Notes: generated from the sequence alone by a model not told the origin. A stretch of DNA of 64,000 nucleotides from Hydrogenophaga sp. IBVHS2 (GCF_002127215.1 NZ_NFUT01000005.1:62001-126000); one strand, 5' to 3'. Shown: positions 27,339-36,397, counted from the first letter of the stretch. A program made the numbers and translations.

Positions 27339-28442
27339 ATGGCAGCGGCTGGACACACTGAAGGCTACCTGGTCACCGACAAACTGATCAAACGCTTCGA
27401 CGAGGCCGTGGCGGTCGACGAGGTGTCGCTCTCCATCGGCAAGGGCGAGATCTTTGCCCTGCTGGGCAGCTCCGGCTGCGGCAAGTCCACCCTGCTGCGC
27501 ATGCTGGCCGGCTTCGAGAAGCCCACGTCGGGCCGCATCCTGCTGGGCGGCCAGGACCTGGTGTCGCAGCCGCCCTACGAGCGGCCGGTGAACATGATGT
27601 TCCAGAGCTATGCGCTGTTCCCGCACCTCAACATCTGGGAGAACATCGCCTTCGGCCTCAAGCGCGAAGGCCTGCCCAAGGCCGAGATCGAGAAGCGCGT
27701 GGGCGACATGCTGGCCCTGGTGCAGCTCACGCCGTACGCCAAGCGCAAGCCGCACCAGCTCTCGGGCGGCCAGCAGCAGCGGGTGGCGCTGGCCCGCAGC
27801 CTGGCCAAGAAGCCCAAGCTGCTGCTGCTGGACGAACCTCTGGGGGCACTGGACAAGAAGCTGCGCGAGCAGACCCAGTTCGAGCTGGTCAACATCATCG
27901 AGCAGGTGGGGGTGACCTGCGTCATGGTCACCCATGACCAGGAAGAGGCCATGACCATGGCCAGCCGCATCGCCATCATGAGCAAGGGCCGGGTGCTGCA
28001 GGTGGGCTCGCCGCAGCAGATCTACGAATACCCGGGCAACCGCTTCGTGGCCGACTTCATCGGCAACGTGAACCTGTTCGAGGGCAAGCTCAGCCTGGAC
28101 GAACCCGACCGCTGCGCCGTGACCACCGCCATCGGCGAGGTGCACGTGGGTCATGGCATCAGCGGCAGCCTGGGCATGCCGGTGGCCGTGGCGGTGCGCC
28201 CCGAGAAGGTGAGCATCGGCAAGGAGCGCCCGGCCGACATGGACCACAACGTGTTCGGTGGCCGGGTCAAGGAGATTGCCTACTTCGGCTCCTACAACAC
28301 CTACATCGTCATCACGCCGCAGGGCTCGCGGGTGAAGATCACCGAGCCCAACGGCTCGCGGCACGAGCGGCTGGGCATCACCTGGGAAGACGAGGTCTTC
28401 TTCTGGTGGGACGACACCGACGCCGTGGTGCTGCGCGACTGA
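27339..28442 (+). CDS. potG: Putrescine ABC transporter ATP-binding protein
   Basis: A 367-residue ABC ATPase: Walker A GSSGCGKST at 43-51, signature LSGGQQQR, Walker B LLLLDEPLGALD, switch His in VTHDQEE, and a C-terminal TOBE regulatory domain from about 280. It energises polyamine import with PotH and PotI. Downstream potH follows after 20 bp. Confidence 0.95.
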   Translation: MAAAGHTEGYLVTDKLIKRFDEAVAVDEVSLSIGKGEIFALLGSSGCGKSTLLRMLAGFEKPTSGRILLGGQDLVSQPPYERPVNMMFQSYALFPHLNIWENIAFGLKREGLPKAEIEKRVGDMLALVQLTPYAKRKPHQLSGGQQQRVALARSLAKKPKLLLLDEPLGALDKKLREQTQFELVNIIEQVGVTCVMVTHDQEEAMTMASRIAIMSKGRVLQVGSPQQIYEYPGNRFVADFIGNVNLFEGKLSLDEPDRCAVTTAIGEVHVGHGISGSLGMPVAVAVRPEKVSIGKERPADMDHNVFGGRVKEIAYFGSYNTYIVITPQGSRVKITEPNGSRHERLGITWEDEVFFWWDDTDAVVLRD

Positions 28443-28462
28443 CCCCCGCCGGAGGACCTCCC

Positions 28463-29371
28463 ATGAACCTGCCCACCCCCGGCAAACGATTCGTCATCGG
28501 CGTGCCCTATGCCTGGCTGATCGTCTTCTTCTTCCTGCCCTTCCTGATCCTGCTCTACATCAGCTTCGTGGACATGGGCGACGACCTCAGCCCGTTCAAG
28601 CCGCTGTGGGATCCGGTCACCGGCGTGCTGAGCCTGAAGTACGAGAACTACCTCTCCATCTTCCGCATGGAAGAGGGCGCCCCGCTGTTCAAGACGCTCT
28701 ATGTGGAGGCCTACCTGCGCTCCATCTGGTACGCGCTGTGCACCGCGGTGCTGTGCCTGGTGATCGGCTACCCGTTTGCCTACTTCATTGCCCGCTCGCC
28801 GGCCAGCGTGCGCCCGGCGCTGCTGCTGATGGTGATGCTGCCGTTCTGGACCTCGTTCCTGCTGCGGGTCTATGCCTGGAAGGGCATCCTGGCCGATCAG
28901 GGCGTGGTCAACCGCGCCATGATGGCCCTGGGCATCACCAGCGAGCCCATCCCCATGCTCTACACCAACGTGTCGATGCTGGTGGGCATGACCTATGTGT
29001 ACCTGCCCTTCATGGTGCTGCCGCTGTACGCCAACCTGGTGAAGATGGACTTCCGCCTGCTGGAGGCCGCCTACGACCTGGGCACCACGCCCTTCAAGGC
29101 CTTCTGGCTGGTCACCGTGCCCCTCTCGCGCTCGGGCATCGTCGCCGGCTTCATGCTGGTGTTCATTCCCTGCGTGGGCGAGTTCGTGATCCCGTCGCTG
29201 CTGGGCGGCCCCGAGAACCTCATGATCGGCCGCGTGGTGTGGGACGAGATGTTCACCGCCAACAACTGGCCCCGGGCCACGGCGCTGGCCGTGGTCATGA
29301 TCGCCGTCATCGTGGTTCCGCTGGCGCTGTACTACCACTACAGCGGCAACAAGAACGAACAGCGCGTCTGA
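28463..29371 (+). CDS. potH: Putrescine ABC transporter permease
   Basis: A 302-residue inner-membrane permease with six predicted helices and the cytoplasmic EAA loop (EAAYDLGTTPFKAFWLVTVP) that docks on the ATPase. Start ATG at 28463 is preceded by GGAGGACCT. It pairs with PotI, encoded 10 bp downstream, to form the translocation channel. Confidence 0.94.
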   Translation: MNLPTPGKRFVIGVPYAWLIVFFFLPFLILLYISFVDMGDDLSPFKPLWDPVTGVLSLKYENYLSIFRMEEGAPLFKTLYVEAYLRSIWYALCTAVLCLVIGYPFAYFIARSPASVRPALLLMVMLPFWTSFLLRVYAWKGILADQGVVNRAMMALGITSEPIPMLYTNVSMLVGMTYVYLPFMVLPLYANLVKMDFRLLEAAYDLGTTPFKAFWLVTVPLSRSGIVAGFMLVFIPCVGEFVIPSLLGGPENLMIGRVVWDEMFTANNWPRATALAVVMIAVIVVPLALYYHYSGNKNEQRV

Positions 29372-29381
29372 GGAGCCGGCC

Positions 29382-30242
29382 ATGAAGCAACTGCTCGAAA
29401 AACACACCGGCAAGCTCTGGATGGCGCTGGTGTTCGCCTTCCTGTACGCCCCGCTGGTGTTCATGATGGTGTTCTCGTTCAACAGCACCCGGCAGGACGC
29501 CCGGTTCACCGGCTTCTCGCTGCGCTGGTACGAGGCCCTGACCCGCGACACCAAGATCGTCGAAGGCTTCTTCCTCTCGCTCAAGGTGGCGGCCATCACC
29601 GGCGTGCTGTCGGCCGTGCTGGCCACCTTCGCCGCCTTCGTGCTGGTGCGTTACCGCCGCTTCGTGGGCCGCACCATCTTCAGCGGCATGGTGAATGCGC
29701 CGCTGGTCATGCCCGAGGTGATCATCGGCCTGTCCCTGCTGCTGCTGGCCGTGGGCGCGCAGAACGTGTTCGGCTGGCCCGAGCGCGGCATGCTCACCAT
29801 CATCCTGGGGCACACGCTGCTGGGCATGGCCTACGGCATGGTGGTGATCCAGTCGCGCCTGATGGAGATGGACCGCTCCACCGAAGAAGCCGCCATGGAC
29901 CTGGGCGCCCGGCCCATCCAGGTGTTCTTCCTGGTCACGCTGCCCAACATCTTCCAGGCCATCCTGGCTGCCTTCCTGCTGGCCTTCACCCTGTCGTTCG
30001 ACGACGTGGTGATCTCCGAATTCCTCTCCGGCCCCGGCGTGAGCACGCTGCCGCAAGTGATCTTCGGCTACGCCCGCAGAGGCATCAACCCGACCATCTA
30101 TGCCGCCGCCACGCTGCTCATCGTCACGGTGACCATCGTCATCGTGGGCTATGCGGTGTGGGTGGCCCGGCAGACCCGCCGACGCGAGCGCGAGATCGCG
30201 GCCGCAGCGCGGGCCGAGATGGCCGCGCTGACGGTGAAGTGA
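29382..30242 (+). CDS. potI: Putrescine ABC transporter permease
   Basis: A 286-residue permease, the second channel subunit, with six predicted helices and an EAA loop (EEAAMDLGARPIQVFFLVTL). It closes the potFGHI operon and is followed by a terminator. The C-terminal tail is charged (RQTRRREREIAAAARAEMAA). Confidence 0.94.
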   Translation: MKQLLEKHTGKLWMALVFAFLYAPLVFMMVFSFNSTRQDARFTGFSLRWYEALTRDTKIVEGFFLSLKVAAITGVLSAVLATFAAFVLVRYRRFVGRTIFSGMVNAPLVMPEVIIGLSLLLLAVGAQNVFGWPERGMLTIILGHTLLGMAYGMVVIQSRLMEMDRSTEEAAMDLGARPIQVFFLVTLPNIFQAILAAFLLAFTLSFDDVVISEFLSGPGVSTLPQVIFGYARRGINPTIYAAATLLIVTVTIVIVGYAVWVARQTRRREREIAAAARAEMAALTVK

Positions 30243-30295
30243 ACGCTTAGCCTCTGCCCGTCCCGGGAACCCCGGGAGGGTGTGTGCCCAGGGTG

Positions 30296-30322
30296 AAAAA
30301 AGCCGTTCTCGGGCGGCTTTTT
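30296..30322 (+). terminator. Terminator after potI
   Basis: AAAAAGCCG at 30297-30305 and CGGCTTTTT at 30314-30322 form a nine-pair stem with an 8-base loop and a T-run. The A-rich left arm makes it potentially bidirectional. It separates the transporter operon from the aldehyde dehydrogenase gene. Confidence 0.85.
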
Positions 30323-30388
30323 GCCGGATGTTGGCCACTGGGTTGCGAGTACAGCTGCCCAACGCCGGTGGACACCCGCCCGCCCGCC

Positions 30389-30427
30389 AAAGTGGACTGG
30401 CGTGCTGCGGCTTTCCCGGGCTAGCAT
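30389..30427 (+). promoter_or_regulatory. Predicted regulated promoter of puuC with AAAGTGGACT motif
   Basis: AAAGTGGACT at 30389-30398 and TAGCAT at 30422-30427, 33 bp from motif start to hexamer start. The stretch before the -10 (TCCCGGGC) also matches the speB promoter (TCCGGGGG). The +1 should fall close to the AGGA ribosome site of the gene. Confidence 0.45.
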
Positions 30428-30449
30428 GGGGGCCAATCTGAGGACCCTC

Positions 30450-31934
30450 ATGAGCGACAACGCCAGCAACACCCCCCGCTTCGACGGCCGCGCCGTCATC
30501 AATGGCCAGCGCGTGGACGCGCGCGACGGTCAGACCTTCGATTGCCTCTCGCCGGTGGACGGGCGCCTGCTCACCCCGGTGGCGCGCTGCGGTGTGGCCG
30601 ACATCGATGCCGCCGTGGCGGCGGCCCGTGCTGCCTTTGAAGACCGGCGCTGGAGCGGCATGGCGCCGGCCGCGCGCAAGCGGGTGATGCTCAAGTTCGC
30701 CGATCAGCTCATCGCCCATGCCGACGAGCTGGCGCTCACCGAAACCCTGGACATGGGCAAGCCGGTGAAGTACGCCCGCGCGGTGGACGTGAACAGCGCA
30801 GCCAACTGCATCCGCTGGTACGGCGAGGCGGTGGACAAGGTCTATGACGAGATCGCGCCCACGCCCAGCACCGCGCTGGCGCTCATCACCCGCGAGCCGG
30901 TGGGCGTGGTGGGCGTCATCGTGCCCTGGAACTACCCCATGATCATGGCGGCCTGGAAGATCGCGCCGGCGCTCGCCGCGGGCAACTCGGTGGTGCTCAA
31001 GCCCAGCGAGAAGAGCCCGCTGACCGCGCTGCGCCTGGCCGAACTGGCACTGGCCGCCGGCATTCCGCCCGGCGTGTTCAACGTGGTGCCCGGCTATGGC
31101 CAGGAAGCCGGCAGTCCGCTGGCGCTGCACATGGATGTGGACTGCATTGCGTTCACCGGCAGCACGCGGGTGGGCAAGCAGATCCATGTGATGGCCGGGC
31201 AGAGCAACCTCAAGCGCGCCTGGACCGAGCTGGGTGGCAAGTCGCCCAACATCGTGTTCGCCGACTGCCCCGACCTGGACCGCGCGGTGGAGGCAGCCGT
31301 GGGCAGCATCTTCTTCAACCAGGGCGAGAGCTGCAACGCGCCCTCGCGCCTGTTCGTGGAGGCCTCCATCAAGGACGCCTTCCTGGAAAAGGCGCTGGCT
31401 CTGGTGCCGCGTTACCAGCCTGGCAACCCGCTGGACAAGTCCACGGTGATGGGCGCCATCGTCGACAAGGTGCAGATGGACACGGTGCTGCGCTACATCG
31501 AGAGCGGCCGCAGCGAAGGCGCGAAGCTGCTGGCCGGCGGCGAGGCCACCGAGCCGGTCAAGGGCGGCTTCTATGTGCAGCCCACCATCTTCGACGGCGT
31601 CAAGAACGACATGACCATTGCCCGCGAGGAGATCTTCGGCCCGGTGCTGTCGGTGCTGAGCTTCACCGATGCGGCCGACGTGGTGCGCCAGGCCAACAGC
31701 AACATCTACGGCCTGCAGGCGGCGGTGTGGACGCGCGACATCAACAAGGCCCACGGCGTGGCCCGCGCCCTGCGCGCCGGCACGGTGCATGTGAACCAGT
31801 ACGACGAGGACGACATCACCGTGCCCTTCGGCGGCTTCAAGCAGAGCGGCGTGGGTCGCGACAAGTCGCTGCACGCATTCGACAAGTACACCGAGGTCAA
31901 GACGACCTGGATCCGGATCGATTCCCCTGTCTGA
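30450..31934 (+). CDS. puuC: Aldehyde dehydrogenase, gamma-glutamyl-gamma-aminobutyraldehyde type
   Basis: A 494-residue NAD(P)-dependent aldehyde dehydrogenase. Catalytic Cys295 (NQGESCNAPSR), general base Glu260 (WTELGGKSP) and the cofactor-site segment IVPWNYPMIMAAWK are all present. It would oxidise the aldehyde from PuuB, and perhaps free 4-aminobutyraldehyde from SpuC, to the acid. TGAGGA lies before the ATG; an in-frame ATG at 30426 overlaps the predicted promoter and was rejected. gabT follows after 11 bp. Confidence 0.9.
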   Translation: MSDNASNTPRFDGRAVINGQRVDARDGQTFDCLSPVDGRLLTPVARCGVADIDAAVAAARAAFEDRRWSGMAPAARKRVMLKFADQLIAHADELALTETLDMGKPVKYARAVDVNSAANCIRWYGEAVDKVYDEIAPTPSTALALITREPVGVVGVIVPWNYPMIMAAWKIAPALAAGNSVVLKPSEKSPLTALRLAELALAAGIPPGVFNVVPGYGQEAGSPLALHMDVDCIAFTGSTRVGKQIHVMAGQSNLKRAWTELGGKSPNIVFADCPDLDRAVEAAVGSIFFNQGESCNAPSRLFVEASIKDAFLEKALALVPRYQPGNPLDKSTVMGAIVDKVQMDTVLRYIESGRSEGAKLLAGGEATEPVKGGFYVQPTIFDGVKNDMTIAREEIFGPVLSVLSFTDAADVVRQANSNIYGLQAAVWTRDINKAHGVARALRAGTVHVNQYDEDDITVPFGGFKQSGVGRDKSLHAFDKYTEVKTTWIRIDSPV

Positions 31935-31945
31935 AGGAGACGCCC

Positions 31946-33253
31946 ATGAACGCCCCGCAAACCCCCGACACCCTGCAAGCCCCGCACACCAACGCCGCCT
32001 GGCATGCCCGCCGCCTGGCCGCCACGCCGCGCGGTGTGGGCGTGATGGGCGACTTCTTCATCGACCGGGCCAAGAACGCCGAGTTCTGGGACATCGAAGG
32101 CCGCCGCTTCATCGACTTTGCCGGCGGCATTGCGGTGCTCAACACCGGGCATGTTCACCCCAAGGTGCAGGCCGCCATTGCCGCGCAGCTGCAGCGCTTC
32201 ACCCACAGCTGCTACCAGGTGGTGCCCTACGCCGAGTACGTGGCGCTGGCCGAGCGCATCAACGCGCTGGTGCCGATTGCCGGGCCGGCCAAGACGGCGT
32301 TCTTCTCCACCGGCGCCGAGGCGATCGAGAACGCCATCAAGATCGCGCGCTCGGCCACCGGCCGCAGCGGCGTCATTGCGTTTGGTGGTGCCTTCCACGG
32401 CCGCAGCCTGTTCTCGGTGGCGCTGACCGGCAAGGTGCAGCCGTACAAGGCCGGCTTCGGCCCGTTCCCGCCAGAGATCTACCACGTGCCCTTCCCGTGC
32501 CACTGCGCCTCGCTGGACGACACGAAGAAGGCCATCGAGCAGCTGTTCAAGTGCGACATCGAGCCCAGCCGTGTGGCGGCCATCGTGTTCGAGCCGGTGC
32601 AGGGCGAGGGCGGCTTCAACCCGATCCAGCCGGCCGCCGTGAAGTGGCTGCGCGAGCTGTGCGACCAGCACGGCATCCTGCTGATCGCCGACGAGGTGCA
32701 GACCGGCTTTGCCCGCACCGGCAAGCTCTTCGCCATGGAGCATTACGGCGTGTCGCCCGACCTGATCACCATGGCCAAGAGCCTGGCCGGCGGCACCACG
32801 CTGTCCGCCGTGTCGGGCCGTCAGGCGGTGATGGACGCGCCCGCCCCGGGTGGACTGGGCGGCACCTATGCCGGCCACCCGCTGGCCATCGCCGCCTCGC
32901 ACGCGGTGCTCGACGTCATTGAAGAGGAGCGCCTGTGCGAGCGCGCCCAGCGCCTGGGCGACAAGCTGATTGCCCACCTGATCGCGCAGCGCGCGGTGCG
33001 TCCCCGCATCGGCGACATCCGCGGTCTGGGTGCCATGGTGGCCTGCGAGTTCATCGACCCCAAGACGGGCGCGCCGGATGCCGACACCACCAAGAAAGTG
33101 CAGGCTGCCGCACTCGCCCGCGGCCTGCTGCTGCTGACCTGCGGCGTGTACGGCAACGTGATCCGCTTCCTGTTCCCGCTGACCATCGAGGACGCGGTGT
33201 TCGACGAAGGTCTTTCGGTGCTCGACGCCGCGCTGGCCGAGGTGCTGGCTTGA
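31946..33253 (+). CDS. gabT: 4-aminobutyrate-2-oxoglutarate transaminase
   Basis: A 435-residue class III aminotransferase with PLP Lys278 (ITMAKSLAGG) and Asp249 (IADEVQTGFARTGK). The GabT family segments FFSTGAEAIENAIKIAR and EPVQGEGGF are intact. It converts GABA from the Puu pathway to succinate semialdehyde. A GabD gene is not seen next to it; the PuuC-type dehydrogenase may cover that step. Its stop overlaps the next start as TTGA. Confidence 0.92.
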   Translation: MNAPQTPDTLQAPHTNAAWHARRLAATPRGVGVMGDFFIDRAKNAEFWDIEGRRFIDFAGGIAVLNTGHVHPKVQAAIAAQLQRFTHSCYQVVPYAEYVALAERINALVPIAGPAKTAFFSTGAEAIENAIKIARSATGRSGVIAFGGAFHGRSLFSVALTGKVQPYKAGFGPFPPEIYHVPFPCHCASLDDTKKAIEQLFKCDIEPSRVAAIVFEPVQGEGGFNPIQPAAVKWLRELCDQHGILLIADEVQTGFARTGKLFAMEHYGVSPDLITMAKSLAGGTTLSAVSGRQAVMDAPAPGGLGGTYAGHPLAIAASHAVLDVIEEERLCERAQRLGDKLIAHLIAQRAVRPRIGDIRGLGAMVACEFIDPKTGAPDADTTKKVQAAALARGLLLLTCGVYGNVIRFLFPLTIEDAVFDEGLSVLDAALAEVLA

Positions 33254-34587
33254 GCCTGGCGGCCGATCTGGCCGACCGCATGGCCGCCCTGCGGGCGCAG
33301 GGCATCCACTCGGTGCTGGCCACCTTCACCGACCTCAACGGCGGCGTGAAGGGCAAGCTGGTGCCGCTGGACCTGCTGCCGCAGGCGGTGGCCGAGGGCG
33401 CCGGCTTCTCCGGCCCCAGCATCACCGGCACCGGCCTGCCGCGCATGGGTGCGCGCAGCGAGTACATGGGTCGGGTGCTGCCGCAGAGCCTGCGGCCCTG
33501 GCCTTTTCTGCCCGGTGTGGCCCATGCGGTGTGCGACGGCTTTGCCGGTGGCGAGCCGCTGGACACCTGCCCGCGCCAGCTGCTCAAGGCCCAGGTGGAG
33601 CGGCTGCGCCAGCGCGGCTGGACGCTGTGGGTGGGCATCGAGCCCGAGTTCTTCCTGCTGCGCCGCACCGGGCAGGGCTGGGCGGTGGCCGATGCGCAGG
33701 ACACGCTGGCCAAGCCCTCGTACGACCTGCGTGCCATCGGCCGCAACTTCGGGTTTCTGGACCGCTTGCGCCAGGCCCTGCAGGACCTGGGCTTCGAGCT
33801 GCAGCAGATCGACCATGAAGACGCCTGCGGCCAGTACGAGGTGAACTACCGGTTCGACGAGGCCCTGGCCGCGGCCGACCGCTACCAGCTGTTCAAGCTC
33901 GCGGCCGGCGAGGTGGCGCGCGAACACGGCCTGGTGTTCTCCACCATGCCCAAGCCGCTGGCCCATGCGCCGGGCAGCGGTCTGCACTTCCATCTGAGCC
34001 TGACCGACCACCAGGGCCACGCGCTCATGGCCGACCCGGCCGGTGCCCTGGGCCTGAGCGGGCTCGGGCACCGGTTTGCCGCCGGCCTGCTGCACCACGC
34101 CGATGCCCTGGCCGCCCTGTGTGCGCCCACGGTCAACAGCTACCGGCGCCTGGCGGCGAGCCGCAGCGCATCCGGCACGACCTGGTCACCGGTGTGGAAG
34201 GCCATCGGGGACAACAACCGCACCTGCCTGGTCCGCACCGTGGCCGGGCGGCTGGAGTGGCGCCTGCCCGATCCGGCCTGCAATGTGTATGCGGCCATTG
34301 CCGGCACGCTCGCGGCCGGTCTGGACGGCATCGACCAGGCCCTGCCCTTGGTGCCGCCCACGGCCGACGACCTCTACGAGCGCCATGCCGCCGGTGCCGA
34401 TCTGCCGCCGCGCCTGCCACGCGACCTGCATGCCGCGCTGGATGCGCTGCAGGCCGACGCCGCCCTGCGGCAGGCGGTGGGTGATGCGTTCTGCGGGCAG
34501 TTCCTGCAGGTCAAGCGGGACGAATGGGCCGCCCATGCCGGCAGCGTGTCGGACTGGGAGTGGCAGCGATACGCCGAAGCGCCCTGA
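33250..34587 (+). CDS. Glutamine synthetase family protein (GlnT-like amide ligase)
   Basis: A 445-residue glutamine synthetase-fold protein. IEPEFFLLRR, YEVNYRFDEAL, HFHLSL and WRLPDPACNVY mark the catalytic domain. It resembles type III/GlnT and gamma-glutamylmethylamide synthetases more than PuuA. The likely reaction is ATP-dependent joining of glutamate to an amine not yet known. The TTG start at 33250 overlaps the gabT stop and has GAGG upstream; an in-frame ATG lies at 33280. It is probably translated by coupling with gabT. Confidence 0.83.
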   Translation: MSLAADLADRMAALRAQGIHSVLATFTDLNGGVKGKLVPLDLLPQAVAEGAGFSGPSITGTGLPRMGARSEYMGRVLPQSLRPWPFLPGVAHAVCDGFAGGEPLDTCPRQLLKAQVERLRQRGWTLWVGIEPEFFLLRRTGQGWAVADAQDTLAKPSYDLRAIGRNFGFLDRLRQALQDLGFELQQIDHEDACGQYEVNYRFDEALAAADRYQLFKLAAGEVAREHGLVFSTMPKPLAHAPGSGLHFHLSLTDHQGHALMADPAGALGLSGLGHRFAAGLLHHADALAALCAPTVNSYRRLAASRSASGTTWSPVWKAIGDNNRTCLVRTVAGRLEWRLPDPACNVYAAIAGTLAAGLDGIDQALPLVPPTADDLYERHAAGADLPPRLPRDLHAALDALQADAALRQAVGDAFCGQFLQVKRDEWAAHAGSVSDWEWQRYAEAP

Positions 34588-34628
34588 GGGGCCACCGCGC
34601 GCCATGAAGGCGGGGCGGGCCCAGCCGG

Positions 34629-34634
34629 GATAAT
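34629..34634 (+). promoter_or_regulatory. -10-like element GATAAT before the kinase-like gene
   Basis: GATAAT matches the sigma-70 -10 consensus at five of six bases, 23 bp before the ATG. A convincing -35 was not identified. Confidence 0.35.
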
Positions 34635-34657
34635 CGCCGGTCCTGCCCTGTCTGCCC

Positions 34658-35428
34658 ATGACCCTGCCTGCCCCCTCCGTCCTTCAAGCCCCGGCCGCAG
34701 CCCCGCGCCAGTGGACCAAGTCCGCCGACCGGCCGCTGCGCAGTGGCCGCAAGTCGCTGGGCATCTGGTGCATGGCCCGCGCGCTGGGTGTGGCGGTGCC
34801 CTGGGGCGCGGTGCGGCAGACCGATGGTGCGGCGCTGCTCGCCTTCGAGCACGACCGCCTGCAGGCCCTGGCCGACGCTGGCGAGCGCGTGCCGGCGGTG
34901 CTGTCCTTCGACGGGCAGCACCTGGTCACGAGCGACATCGGCACCACGCTGGACCGCTGGCTGGATGCAGCACCCGCGGGCGAGCGCCTGCCGGTGATGT
35001 GCCAGGCCTGCGCCGATCTGGCCAGCTTCCATGCGCGCGGTCAGTGGCATGGCGGTTCCCAGACCCGCAACCTCACCTGGGACGGTCAGCATTTCTCGCG
35101 GCTCGACTTCGAGGAGCGGCTGGTGCCGGGGATGCCGCTGGACCTGGTGCAGCGGTACGACGCCTTGCAGCTGCTGCTCTCGATGACGCGCCACCTGGAG
35201 CCACTGGGGCCGGATGCGGTGCTGCAGGTGCTGGAGGCGTACACACGCGCCGGCGGTGGACGGGTGCCCGATCTGCGGCCTTTCGTGCAGCGCCTGCTGC
35301 CCCGCCTGCGGGCGGTGCTGTGGCTGGTGGGCTGGTCGACCCGCTTGCGCCACTCCCGCGAGGCGCGGCGCCTGCGCACGGTGCTCGATGGCATGAGCGC
35401 CTTCGTGGCCGGTCGCCCGGCGGGTTGA
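34658..35428 (+). CDS. Protein kinase-like fold protein
   Basis: A 256-residue protein with a degenerate small-kinase fold like BUD32 or lipopolysaccharide kinases. The catalytic loop region reads WHGGSQTRN at 130-138, so the usual Asp of HGD is Gly133 while Asn138 is kept; LDFEE at 149-153 occupies the DFG position. Either it is a pseudokinase or it uses another base. The C-terminal 80 residues are Arg/Leu-rich. No partner gene is evident; it stands between the second glutamine synthetase-like gene and the convergent aldolase. Confidence 0.65.
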   Translation: MTLPAPSVLQAPAAAPRQWTKSADRPLRSGRKSLGIWCMARALGVAVPWGAVRQTDGAALLAFEHDRLQALADAGERVPAVLSFDGQHLVTSDIGTTLDRWLDAAPAGERLPVMCQACADLASFHARGQWHGGSQTRNLTWDGQHFSRLDFEERLVPGMPLDLVQRYDALQLLLSMTRHLEPLGPDAVLQVLEAYTRAGGGRVPDLRPFVQRLLPRLRAVLWLVGWSTRLRHSREARRLRTVLDGMSAFVAGRPAG

Positions 35429-35444
35429 ACCGGCGCCAGGTCTC

Positions 35445-36215
35445 TCAGGTGCGGAACGACGGGTCGAGCTTCTCGGCCTTGCGCAGCAGCGCCGGCCAGG
35501 CCAGCTGGGCGCCTTGCCCGGCGGTGGCCACCCGCATCACGTCGGCCATGCCGGCCAGGATGGCCGGGTTCACCGGGGTGAGGGCGGTGCCGCCGGCCAG
35601 CGCGTCCACCTGGATGCGGCAGGTGTTCTCGAAGGTGTACATCGACAGGAAGGCATCGGCGATGCTGCGGCCCACGGTCAGCAGGCCGTGGTTGCGCAGC
35701 ACCAGGTAATTGGCCTGGCCCAGGTCGGCCTGCAGGCGCGGCTTCTCGTCCGGGCGGAAGGCCACGCCTTCGTAGTCGTGGTAGGCCAGCGACGACAGCA
35801 CGAAGGTGCTCTGCTGGCTGATGGGCAGGATGCCGTGCTGCTGCGCGCTCACCGCCACGCCGGCGCGGGTGTGGGTGTGCAGCACGCACACCGCGTCCGG
35901 CCGGGCTTCGTGCACCGCGCTGTGGATGACGAAGCCGGCCGGGTTCACCGGGAAGGGCGAGTCGTGCAGCTTGTTGCAGGCCATGTCGACCTTGACCAGG
36001 CTCGATGCCGTGATCTCGTCGAACATCAGGCCATAGGGGTTGATCAGGAACTGGTGCTCGCCCCCGGTCACGCTCTCGGGCAGCTTGGCGCTGATGTGGG
36101 TGAAGACCAGATCGCTCCAGCCGTAGGCGGCCACCAGGCGGTAGCAGGCGGCGAGATCGCAGCGCAGCGCCCATTCTTCGGCACTGACGACTTCACGCAG
36201 GGAGGGGATGTGCAT
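35445..36215 (-). CDS. Class II aldolase/adducin family protein
   Basis: A 256-residue protein of the fuculose-aldolase fold. Metal-binding His residues are in LHTHTRAGV and RNHGLLTVG, and FTHISAKLP is the usual N-terminal segment. Members cleave sugar phosphates or act as decarboxylases and dehydratases; the substrate here is unknown. The start was placed at MHIPSLREVV (36215), because the upstream in-frame extension is Cys/Arg-rich and unlike the family. It is divergent from cytochrome b561. Confidence 0.88.
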   Translation of the reverse strand: MHIPSLREVVSAEEWALRCDLAACYRLVAAYGWSDLVFTHISAKLPESVTGGEHQFLINPYGLMFDEITASSLVKVDMACNKLHDSPFPVNPAGFVIHSAVHEARPDAVCVLHTHTRAGVAVSAQQHGILPISQQSTFVLSSLAYHDYEGVAFRPDEKPRLQADLGQANYLVLRNHGLLTVGRSIADAFLSMYTFENTCRIQVDALAGGTALTPVNPAILAGMADVMRVATAGQGAQLAWPALLRKAEKLDPSFRT

Positions 36216-36323
36216 GGGACACCTCGTGGGGCAGGGGCTGGAAGGAATGGCCATTACAACGCCGAAGCCCGGCGTCCGACAGCCCCGGACCATCCCGCAG
36301 GCGACACCGCGCCTGGTCTCATC

Positions 36324-36360
36324 GTTCAATGAATTCGAACATAGGGTTCAAGATCGTTCA
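36324..36360. promoter_or_regulatory. GTTCA repeats between aldolase and cytochrome b561 genes
   Basis: GTTCA occurs at 36324-36328, 36346-36350 and 36356-36360. The first is part of a near-palindrome GTTCAATGAATTCGAAC (36324-36340). Such an array could be a binding site for a regulator of the divergent pair. It is weak evidence on its own. Confidence 0.25.
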
Positions 36361-36397
36361 TCTTTGTTGCGCGGTCCGCTGCCTACACTGCCCACCC

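Noticed and set aside
30426-30449. Earlier ATG for the PuuC-type dehydrogenase
   Set aside because: It overlaps the predicted -10 element and lacks the ribosome site that the ATG at 30450 has.
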